This document shows positions 25,462 through 32,278 of a stretch of DNA of 64,000 nt, piece by piece. The translations under genes and the position numbers were made by a program. Source of the stretch: Clostridiales bacterium (GTDB lineage Bacteria; Bacillota; Clostridia; Lachnospirales; UBA12420); assembly GCA_003452395.1 (NCBI GenBank), contig DMOI01000014.1:16998-80997 (forward strand), written 5' to 3'. The number at the start of each line of letters is the position of its first letter. Positions within the stretch are counted from its first letter, which is position 1. Below the pieces are notes generated by a model, which saw only the letters and a program-made list of their open reading frames with translations, was not told where the DNA came from and made no database searches.

Positions 25462-26282
25462 TAGCCTACTACCGCCGTCCTTTTAGTTGTCTTTGTTTTC
25501 GTTGATGATGATGTTTTTGTTGACGGTTTATTTTTTTCTATACTTAGCTTTAATGCATCCATTAAATTTATAACGTTATTAAATTTCTCATCTTTTCTAA
25601 CGACGATCTCTTGACCTGCGATCTTTTTCGATATCATGTCTTTAAGCTTTTCTTGATACCTGTCTTTGTATTGTTCGGGCTCAAAAGGTTTGACCATTGA
25701 TGTAATTAGGGTTTTAGCCATATTAAGTTCAGGTTCTGATATGTCTTGCTTAGAGTATGTTTTAGGTATCTCTTTTATCTCATCATTATAAAACATCGTT
25801 TGTATAAGCAAACCGTCTTCCCGAGGTATTAACGCAAGTAATGTTTCTTTTGTACCAAGAACTGTTTGAGCGATTGCTATTTTTTGTTCATCCATCATTG
25901 CTCGTCTTAATAACTCAAACGCTTTATCTCCATTTAGTTCTGGTACGGCATGATAAGTTTTTTCATAAAAAATAGGACTAATTTGATCTATATTAGTGAA
26001 ATGTAATATTTCTATTGTTTTGTCTTTTTCAGTTTTTATCTTTTCAATATCGTCTTCATCTATAATTACATACTTATCTTTATCATATTCAAAGCCTTTT
26101 ACAATATCATCTTCTTTTATTTCTTCTCCACAATTACCGCATGTCTTTTTATATCTAACACGACTATTGTCCTCTTTACAAAGCTGATTGAAATGAATGT
26201 CATTATCGGTTGTAGCAATGTGTAAACTTATCGGTATATGAACAAGACCGAAAGATATTGCTGTTTTAGTTCTAGCTGCCAT
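25461..26282 (-). CDS. ku: Non-homologous end-joining protein Ku
   Basis: 273 residues with the bacterial Ku pattern: ISFGLVHIPISLH at the start, RVRYKKTCGNCGEEIKEDDIVKGFEYDKDKYVIIDEDDI, then YHAVPELNGDKAFELLRRAM and LIPREDGLLIQTMFYNDEI. The C-terminal tail (after about 240) is Lys/Ser/Thr rich, as in DNA-binding Ku tails. It binds DNA ends and recruits the ligase encoded by the next gene. Start ATG has the site AAGGGGTGA. It lies inside the prophage limits; Ku genes are known from some mycobacteriophages but are rare in prophages. Confidence 0.92.
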   Translation of the reverse strand: MAARTKTAISFGLVHIPISLHIATTDNDIHFNQLCKEDNSRVRYKKTCGNCGEEIKEDDIVKGFEYDKDKYVIIDEDDIEKIKTEKDKTIEILHFTNIDQISPIFYEKTYHAVPELNGDKAFELLRRAMMDEQKIAIAQTVLGTKETLLALIPREDGLLIQTMFYNDEIKEIPKTYSKQDISEPELNMAKTLITSMVKPFEPEQYKDRYQEKLKDMISKKIAGQEIVVRKDEKFNNVINLMDALKLSIEKNKPSTKTSSSTKTKTTKRTAVVG

Positions 26283-26361
26283 TTTATCACCCCTTTTTTG
26301 TTATTATGTGATGAAATTTGAGTTAATATTACATGCAGCAAACATCTGTTGTGTTTTAAAG

Positions 26362-26396
26362 TAAAAAAAGCAGAAATTGTTTTCTACTTTTTTTAT
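26362..26396 (-). terminator. Terminator of the four-gene RHH operon
   Basis: AAAAAAAGCAGAAA paired with TTTCTACTTTTTTT with one mismatch; T tract on the minus strand. It is 38 bases past the stop of the 94-residue gene. Confidence 0.75.
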
Positions 26397-26433
26397 TCAT
26401 CTTTATTAAAAAACTTGTATATGTAAATTTACT

Positions 26434-26718
26434 TTATTTCTTTTTATTTGGATTTAAATCTATAACCATTCTTTCTTCTTGTTTTTTTAACTTTCTTTCA
26501 TATTCTTCTTCAGCTTTATATGAAAATCCCACATTAGATTCTTCAATATCGTCGAAATCTACCGCCCCACCGTATCCATCTAACGCTGAAAAGCATAAGC
26601 AATTTGGTAAATCATCTTCATCTTTATTATCTAATATACTAACCTCAACATAATCATAGCCATCTTTCTCTAATTCCTTTACCATAGACTTTAGTTCTGA
26701 TACTTTTACTATTATCAT
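26434..26718 (-). CDS. Hypothetical acidic protein, 94 residues
   Basis: No family recognised. The fold looks alpha/beta (IIVKVSELKSMVKELEKDGYDYVEVSILD…), with an acidic middle (NKDEDDLP, DFDDIEES) and a basic tail. Small acidic phage proteins are often DNA mimics or anti-host factors, which is only a possibility. Last gene of an operon that starts at 27,710; 11 bases after the preceding gene. Confidence 0.5.
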   Translation of the reverse strand: MIIVKVSELKSMVKELEKDGYDYVEVSILDNKDEDDLPNCLCFSALDGYGGAVDFDDIEESNVGFSYKAEEEYERKLKKQEERMVIDLNPNKKK

Positions 26719-26729
26719 TTTCCTTCCCC

Positions 26730-27098
26730 CTATAACTCATTTGTTTCATAAGGCTTTCTTAGTACATATAAGATATTAGTTACTTGTTCATAATCTCCCA
26801 CTAAATCTTTTGACATAATTATCATTAATATACTATGACTCAAATTATGTCCCATCTCATTTGTCCCCCATATTGTAGGGTCTCCATCTTCATTTTTATA
26901 CTTTTGTTTTTCAAACCATCCTTCAGATTCTAAATATTCAATCTCATCTTTATTATCTTTAGCTTTAAATGCTACATTCAAGTAATGATTTATTTTACTA
27001 CCTTTCTTGATACCGTTAGTGTATATATCATAATCTGAGTCTAATTTCCACCCTTTTTCACTAAAATGTTTTAGTACTTTTTCAATATCATTTTTCAT
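26730..27098 (-). CDS. Hypothetical protein, 122 residues
   Basis: No family recognised. It begins MKNDIEKVLKHFSEKGWKLD and has a conserved-looking YLESEGWFEKQKYKNEDGDPTIWGTNEMGHNLSHS segment; soluble, mixed alpha/beta. It follows a small ribbon-helix-helix gene by about 40 bases in the same operon. Confidence 0.5.
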   Translation of the reverse strand: MKNDIEKVLKHFSEKGWKLDSDYDIYTNGIKKGSKINHYLNVAFKAKDNKDEIEYLESEGWFEKQKYKNEDGDPTIWGTNEMGHNLSHSILMIIMSKDLVGDYEQVTNILYVLRKPYETNEL

Positions 27099-27140
27099 AA
27101 TTATCCTCCGTATTTTTTCTGAATCCTTTTATTATTTAAT

Positions 27141-27317
27141 TTATTCAGTCACTTTCTTTAGTGCCAAGAAAACAGATAAAGCTTCTTCTATAATATCATT
27201 TGTATTTTTGCCATGTATAACTGCATATATTTTTGCTTGTTTTAGTAACTCCTCGTCTACTGTTGTAGTATAGTTTTTTCTGATCCTTGTTTTTTCTTTA
27301 ATTGGTCTTCCAGCCAT
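27141..27317 (-). CDS. Small ribbon-helix-helix protein, 58 residues
   Basis: An open frame from ATG 27,317 to TAA 27,141 reads MAGRPIKEKTRIRKNYTTTVDEELLKQAKIYA…TNDIIEEALSVFLALKK. The beta strand (KNYTTTVDEEL) plus two helices is the ribbon-helix-helix fold of Arc/CopG/ParG-type DNA binders. It lies 12 bases after the upstream 126-residue gene. Probably an operon regulator or antitoxin. Confidence 0.65.
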   Translation of the reverse strand: MAGRPIKEKTRIRKNYTTTVDEELLKQAKIYAVIHGKNTNDIIEEALSVFLALKKVTE

Positions 27318-27329
27318 ATTATCACTCCT

Positions 27330-27710
27330 TTATTCATATTTTCTTCTATAAACTTCTATAGCTTGCTTAACTTCTTTTATTTCCTTTTCAGAATTTTTAC
27401 CCTTCATATTCTTAATTGCTATATCTAAAGTCTTAATCATTTCTTTATCAGTAGCAGTTTTTCTGCTTTCCTCTAAAAACTTTAAATCTTCATTTTCCAC
27501 TACTCGTTTTTCTATAAAATCTATAAAATCACTGCATTTAAATATATCTGCATCTATGGATGCACCAATAGCTATTAGATTTTCACTCATATCAGAATAT
27601 ATTAAATTCATTATATAGCTCTTGAACGATTCTGAACGTTTTATATACTTAGTATATATATCTAACACCTCTTTTTCTTCATCTTCTAGTTTTAATAAAT
27701 ATGTTTTCAT
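27330..27710 (-). CDS. Ribbon-helix-helix-like regulator, 126 residues
   Basis: The N-terminal 45 residues (MKTYLLKLEDEEKEVLDIYTKYIKRSESFKSYIMNLIY) resemble an RHH DNA-binding domain. The rest is helical and charged. It is the first gene of a four-gene operon behind a strong promoter with a large palindrome. Autorepression at that palindrome is the obvious guess. It could be the antitoxin-like part of an addiction module, but no toxin is recognised. Confidence 0.5.
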   Translation of the reverse strand: MKTYLLKLEDEEKEVLDIYTKYIKRSESFKSYIMNLIYSDMSENLIAIGASIDADIFKCSDFIDFIEKRVVENEDLKFLEESRKTATDKEMIKTLDIAIKNMKGKNSEKEIKEVKQAIEVYRRKYE

Positions 27711-27721
27711 AGAAAACCTCC

Positions 27722-27771
27722 TCGGTATATACTGATATATACAGTATATACCGATTTGTAAATATTGTCAA
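27722..27771 (-). promoter_or_regulatory. Strong promoter overlapped by a 13+13 bp palindrome
   Basis: The minus strand has consensus TTGACA (27,771–27,766), a 17-base spacer and TATACT (27,748–27,743). A perfect inverted repeat with arms TCGGTATATACTG and CAGTATATACCGA and a 7-base centre spans 27,722–27,754, covering the -10 box and start site. A GAGGAGG ribosome binding site follows directly. A protein bound here would block transcription. Confidence 0.8.
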
Positions 27772-27824
27772 TAGTTTTAATATTTTTTTTACGCAAAAAT
27801 TACTAGAGTGAATTTCTTATAAAT

Positions 27825-27870
27825 AAAAAATAAGGGATTAAACTCATTTTACTGAGCTAATCCCTTGTTA
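27825..27870 (-). terminator. Terminator at the end of the lytic operon
   Basis: AAGGGATTA paired with TAATCCCTT around an AT-rich loop of 17 bases, with A/T-rich flanks. It is just past the amidase stop at 27,881 and separates late genes from cargo. Confidence 0.7.
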
Positions 27871-27880
27871 TTTATCTACT

Positions 27881-28603
27881 TTAAATAAATCCTGCTACCT
27901 TATGTATTAATGCTTGTACATACTCTATTTTATATTCTGATCCTCTTTTCCAATACTCTGGGCTATCTATAATCCCTGCACTTGCAAGTATATCTATATC
28001 TCGGCTTAATTGTGTATATGCTTGTTCAACATATGCTACTCCAAAGAAATCACATATTACTTTTGCTTGTATTTTTGCAATTAACTTCAAATTATTATCC
28101 TTCAGCAAAAATGCTTCATCAATCAAATTATCATGAAATCCATTCTCAACTAATACCACATTCTTGCACCCTACATCCTGTGCTGTATCTATGACTGTAT
28201 AGTAGTCTTCTCCTTTTTCTACTGTGCTTTCTCTTATCTTTGCACCTCTATTTATGTTTCCCATTAATGAGGATATTGATTTAGATAGGTTTCCTGCCAA
28301 TATCTTATCATCTGGCAAGTCTATGCTATAAAACACTTCCACACCTCTGCAAGTTCCATCATTAGCATTTGAATGCTCACTTATAAATAAATCTGCACCA
28401 GCTGCCATTTTCCCTCTTGTAGTTAGGGATACTTCTTGCGTTGTGTCTTGCCTTGTCAATATGGTAACAAAACCATGCCTATCTAACTCTTGTTTTAAAT
28501 ATGTACTTATTTTAAATACTCCATTTCCTTCATTATAACCATTCCTTCCTTTGTTCGGGCAATTTTTATAATGCCCTGGATCGATTATTATTTTTTTACT
28601 CAT
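27881..28603 (-). CDS. Endolysin: N-acetylmuramoyl-L-alanine amidase (Amidase_3)
   Basis: 240 residues. The Amidase_3 catalytic domain covers about 1–180, with zinc ligands in DPGHYK, NEGNGVF and SEHSNAND, and the catalytic VLVENGFHDN. A short C-terminal helical region (LSRDIDILASAGIIDSPEYW…VQALIHKVAGF) follows and may aid cell-wall binding. It cleaves the amide bond between N-acetylmuramic acid and L-alanine at lysis. It lies two bases after the holin gene. Confidence 0.9.
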   Translation of the reverse strand: MSKKIIIDPGHYKNCPNKGRNGYNEGNGVFKISTYLKQELDRHGFVTILTRQDTTQEVSLTTRGKMAAGADLFISEHSNANDGTCRGVEVFYSIDLPDDKILAGNLSKSISSLMGNINRGAKIRESTVEKGEDYYTVIDTAQDVGCKNVVLVENGFHDNLIDEAFLLKDNNLKLIAKIQAKVICDFFGVAYVEQAYTQLSRDIDILASAGIIDSPEYWKRGSEYKIEYVQALIHKVAGFI

Positions 28604-28605
28604 TT

Positions 28606-29022
28606 TTAACGCCCTCCTTCTTGTTCATTTTTTAATTTTAACAACGCATCCTTTACTTGCTTTGGTACAGGCACTCCCATTTTTGCTGCATTTTCTAGGA
28701 TGCTTATTCCTTCATTTGCTATCCAAAAGAATATCGTCCCTGTTCTAAGTGCATTATCTGTACCTACAAGCGCATCTATCTGGCAGGCAATTACTACAAC
28801 TAAAAGCATCACCACTTTTTTGATTATGCCTTTGTATCCTATTTCACTTGATAACTCTTTAAGATATATTGCTTTGAGTACTCCTGTGGCATAGTCAATT
28901 ATTATCATTAAGAGCAATGCCTTTAAAAACATATCCCACCCTCCCATCAGCTCACTTACAAACATTCCTGTAGTTCCTGCTAATATTTTTATTGTGTTGA
29001 GTATTTCGTTTTGCTTGTCCAC
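28606..29022 (-). CDS. Phage holin (holin_4/TcdE family)
   Basis: 138 residues with three hydrophobic stretches and the family pattern KALLLMIIIDYATGVLKAIYLKELSSEIGYKGIIKKVVMLLVVVIACQID. The C-terminus is charged (LLKLKNEQEGGR). It forms membrane holes that release the endolysin encoded by the next gene. Confidence 0.88.
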   Translation of the reverse strand: MDKQNEILNTIKILAGTTGMFVSELMGGWDMFLKALLLMIIIDYATGVLKAIYLKELSSEIGYKGIIKKVVMLLVVVIACQIDALVGTDNALRTGTIFFWIANEGISILENAAKMGVPVPKQVKDALLKLKNEQEGGR

Positions 29023-29055
29023 ACTCTCAACTCCCTTTTAGCAAAATAAAAAAGA

Positions 29056-29193
29056 CTAGTGTAAGTCTTTAGATTTTATAATTTCTTGTTTTTGTACTTC
29101 TGTAATTAGGTTATTAATCACTGCTTCTTCTAGATGTCTTTCGGTTATTTTATCTCTTTGATATAAATATTTTAATCTACTGTACCACACCAT
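29056..29193 (-). CDS. XkdX-like small phage protein
   Basis: 45 residues from ATG 29,193 to TAG 29,056: MVWYSRLKYLYQRDKITERHLEEAVINNLITEVQKQEII… The pattern (W-x-R-x-K-x-x-Y … I-T-x-E-x-x-x-x-I) and its place between tail and holin genes match the XkdX family. Its start overlaps the preceding gene by 17 bases. Confidence 0.65.
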   Translation of the reverse strand: MVWYSRLKYLYQRDKITERHLEEAVINNLITEVQKQEIIKSKDLH

Positions 29194-29359
29194 TATCACC
29201 TCCAAGGGATATCACTGCTAAATCGTTTATCATCATACTTTGTTCAAGATTCATAATTAGTAATTCATCTATTTGATCTTGCATTATTTCTGTTTCACTT
29301 TTTTCATTCTTAAAATAAATAATTCCATCTTTTATCTTTTCAATAACCTTCATATTCAC
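29177..29359 (-). CDS. Small phage protein, 60 residues
   Basis: Predicted coiled or helical protein (MNMKVIEKIKDGIIYFKNEKSETEIMQDQIDELLIMNLEQSM). Short helical proteins in this position, between tail fibre and XkdX genes, are common in clostridial siphoviruses; function unknown. It overlaps the tail-fibre gene by four bases. Confidence 0.55.
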   Translation of the reverse strand: MNMKVIEKIKDGIIYFKNEKSETEIMQDQIDELLIMNLEQSMMINDLAVISLGGDNGVVQ

Positions 29360-30531
29360 TCCTCCCTTGTAGCAGTCATCAATACTTTTTTACCTGCGGT
29401 TGTTCTTGTTGTAGCACCAAAAGTGTTCCACACTTGTTTAATTCTAATATTTTTGATTCCGCTTTGAGTAATTTTATAAGTATATACGTCTTCCGTGTAC
29501 GATGTGTCATAAACATATGCATGGTTTTCTTTTTTTATCATTGGTAACCATACAGTCCCTCCATTTATACTTATATAAGGTATAACATCACCAATTGTAT
29601 ATCCAGTTGGTGCTTTCTTTGTCATCAAGAAGGTTAATTCCTTTATATCAAAATCAAAGGTTTTATTAAATACTACGTTTTCAAATTCTTGTATGGCATA
29701 TGATGTTACTCCAGTTGCATAAATTTCCGTAAATCTAACCCACCAGTCCGTGTATCCTGAACTTCCACCTGTATGTTCTATTACTATGTATTTCACATTT
29801 CTCACACTACCAAAACTTATATTATTTTGATGAATACTCTGGCTTGTAATTGTATCATTTTGAGTTGTTCCTACTTGAACATTGTTACTATCATAAGCTT
29901 TATATGTTAAAGTTGGACTTCTTGCACCATACCTCCATGTTACTAAAGTTGAAAAATTTATAGGAGTTGGGAATACAATTTTAAAGCTACCCAATACCCC
30001 TCCAGGATTGTAATATGTACCTCCTGTTGTTGTTGTATCCCCATCATATAATGAGCTTGGAGTACCATTCCATGTTCCAGTCAATGGAACTACACTATTT
30101 GGTCTAATATCTCCCATTGCGGTTGATGTTTCATTATTAGTTTGTATTGTTGTATTAATTGCTAAAGTTTCTGCATTATCTAAGTATGTAGAGTTTACAA
30201 GCGATTGTGCGAATAGAGTTTCATATAACTTTTCAACATCATACATGAGTCCATCAACATTATTGTCGAGCTTTGTTACTGCATGTTTAACCTTTAAAGA
30301 AGTCATATACTTTGTATCATCTATTCCAGCTTCAGCCTCTACTTGAGTTGCTTTATCTGGCATTACAGCTAGTGCCTGTTCAATTTGATTCATGTTTGCT
30401 GCACTTACAGGAGTTCCTTCAGTACCTTTATATATTAGTTTAACATCCGATTGTATTACATTCCCTAATTGGTCAGTTATATCGTATTTATTCTGTCCAT
30501 CTTTCCAAACTCTTGGTGTATACGGCATCAC
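29356..30531 (-). CDS. Phage tail fibre/receptor-binding protein with discoidin-like domain
   Basis: 391 residues. The N-terminal 90 (PRVWKDGQNKYDITDQLGNVI…GTPVSAANMNQIEQAL) is a pattern common in clostridial phage tail proteins. Residues about 150–280 look like a discoidin-type beta sandwich (GSFKIVFPTPINFSTLVTWRYG… VRNVKYIVIEHTGGSSGYTDWWVRFTEI), likely binding surface sugar. The C-terminal domain is beta-rich. Probably the host-recognition determinant. Confidence 0.65.
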   Translation of the reverse strand: MMPYTPRVWKDGQNKYDITDQLGNVIQSDVKLIYKGTEGTPVSAANMNQIEQALAVMPDKATQVEAEAGIDDTKYMTSLKVKHAVTKLDNNVDGLMYDVEKLYETLFAQSLVNSTYLDNAETLAINTTIQTNNETSTAMGDIRPNSVVPLTGTWNGTPSSLYDGDTTTTGGTYYNPGGVLGSFKIVFPTPINFSTLVTWRYGARSPTLTYKAYDSNNVQVGTTQNDTITSQSIHQNNISFGSVRNVKYIVIEHTGGSSGYTDWWVRFTEIYATGVTSYAIQEFENVVFNKTFDFDIKELTFLMTKKAPTGYTIGDVIPYISINGGTVWLPMIKKENHAYVYDTSYTEDVYTYKITQSGIKNIRIKQVWNTFGATTRTTAGKKVLMTATREE

Positions 30532-30869
30532 TGTTTCACCTCCACAGTCCAGTCTATATTTAGACTTTGAGTATTATCTTTATTTATTATTAGCGATTGT
30601 GTTGCATAGCACATACCACTGCCTAGAGTAGTTGTTGCTCCATTTCCATGTAAGCCTACTTCTACAATATTTCCATTGCCTTCATTTTCATTTAAATAGA
30701 AGGTATAAACATTTTTTACTCCACTTACCTCTGTTATATCTGTTGCTAGCTTTCTAAAAAACTCACCATTTTTATCTCTCAAGCTCATAATAGTTATCTT
30801 GTCTATTGTTTCTGCTATAACTTCATTAAGGACTAGAGCATTGCCTTGACTCGTTATCAAATCGATCAC
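30528..30869 (-). CDS. Phage tail-associated protein, 113 residues
   Basis: Not matched to a named family. Mixed alpha/beta with a C-terminal strand-rich half (NTQSLNIDWTVEVKQ). It sits between the tail hub gene and the tail fibre gene and overlaps the latter by four bases, so it is likely a minor baseplate or distal tail component. Confidence 0.5.
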   Translation of the reverse strand: MIDLITSQGNALVLNEVIAETIDKITIMSLRDKNGEFFRKLATDITEVSGVKNVYTFYLNENEGNGNIVEVGLHGNGATTTLGSGMCYATQSLIINKDNTQSLNIDWTVEVKQ

Positions 30870-30871
30870 CT

Positions 30872-32278
30872 CTAAATTACAAAATTACCTACCATCATAT
30901 TTGCTCCACCAACTAAATAATTGTGTAGATTATAGTTCATTTTCTCTTCAAGTTTCGGTACATTTATTGCATCATAATATACATTGTATTTTTCTACTAG
31001 CGTATCACCGCTTGTACCGAATAACGCTGTCTCTATTTTAGCTATCCGTTTGTTCATGTTCTTTAGAATGCTTGCGATATCCATCTGTGTACTCTCGAGT
31101 GTTATTTTTCTGTTCACCATTGCGATCTTGTTGATTGATTCGTAAGTTACATCTTTTATCAGTAGGTAGTCGTTGATATTTAGACTTGGTATTTCAATTT
31201 TTACTAGTTCCCCTACTCTGTATATTCCGTTAAAAGGCTCTAGACTTCCATTGATAACTGGTTTTGAATACTTTTCAAGATAGTTTGCTCCCGTTTCCTT
31301 CGCTAGAAATTTATTATCAGTTTCTACGTCAAGGATATCTTCATATAAACCATACTGTCCTTGACTTACTTTATCCTCGAGCAATATTTTAATAGGATAC
31401 TCATATCGATACACTATCGTTCCAGATCCCGATACACATAAATCAGGAACCAAGAGCTTTTCGTTTGAGTTTACCAAAAAGTCTTTAGTCCCTGCTTGAG
31501 TTATGTTTTGTATTCCAAGTGTCTTTTGAATTCCACCAATCGTCACTGTTATTGTTTCATCATCTGCAACTCTCGGTGTATAGTGTAGTGATATTGGAAT
31601 AGTTCCGCTTACAGTTATGTTTTGTGTGTATGGTAAGCTTAGTTTCTTCGAGCCTTTCACCCATAGCTTATTCACTAGCTTTTCAGCACTATGTGTAAAT
31701 GTAGTAGTACCTCTCTTGTATTTATCAACTGTAAGTACATTTTCATTAATAGAATTGGCTGTTTTGGAGAAGTTGAGATCTAGATTTTCATCTATGCACC
31801 AGTCATATCCTGTCAGGTTGCATATCTGTTCCATTGCATCCCAAAGGTAAGTATCAGCAAATCGTATCGTTAGATTACGTGTATTTCCTTGTATCTTGTT
31901 TCTCGTAACCCAAGGAACATATTTAGCAAATAGACTATTCACCACTGTACTCACTGGGATATTTGAATAGCTTTCAGATACTATTATTTTCTGTGTTTTT
32001 GCTGTATAGTCAAAGCCTTCAAGGGTAACTGATTTTACTAGATAATTACTTTTCTTCGGTGGGTTGGTAACATAACCTCTGAACTTATGACCGTCTTGAT
32101 TTATTTGTACATCTGTTCCGATAGTGTATTTACTGATATCATCATCTTTCTTGAATGGAAGTATTATGCTGAAACTTCCTGCTCTTTCTGTTTTAGAACT
32201 ATTTACTCTGCACGAGTCATAGTAAACTATGGTTTCAGCTTCTTGCTGCCCTGTTGGCTTTATCTTTATTTCAGTCAT
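30872..32278 (-). CDS. Phage tail hub/baseplate protein (gp37-like)
   Basis: 468 residues. Beta-rich start (RVNSSKTERAGSFSIILPFKKDDDISKYTIGTDVQI, VTLEGFDYTAKTQKIIVSESYSNIPVSTVVNSLFAKYV), like the ReqiPepy6 gp37/siphovirus tail hub group. A C-terminal helical segment (ILKNMNKRIAKIETALFG) follows. It is directly downstream of the tape-measure gene (one-base overlap), where hub proteins normally lie. Confidence 0.7.
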   Translation of the reverse strand: MTEIKIKPTGQQEAETIVYYDSCRVNSSKTERAGSFSIILPFKKDDDISKYTIGTDVQINQDGHKFRGYVTNPPKKSNYLVKSVTLEGFDYTAKTQKIIVSESYSNIPVSTVVNSLFAKYVPWVTRNKIQGNTRNLTIRFADTYLWDAMEQICNLTGYDWCIDENLDLNFSKTANSINENVLTVDKYKRGTTTFTHSAEKLVNKLWVKGSKKLSLPYTQNITVSGTIPISLHYTPRVADDETITVTIGGIQKTLGIQNITQAGTKDFLVNSNEKLLVPDLCVSGSGTIVYRYEYPIKILLEDKVSQGQYGLYEDILDVETDNKFLAKETGANYLEKYSKPVINGSLEPFNGIYRVGELVKIEIPSLNINDYLLIKDVTYESINKIAMVNRKITLESTQMDIASILKNMNKRIAKIETALFGTSGDTLVEKYNVYYDAINVPKLEEKMNYNLHNYLVGGANMMVGNFVI

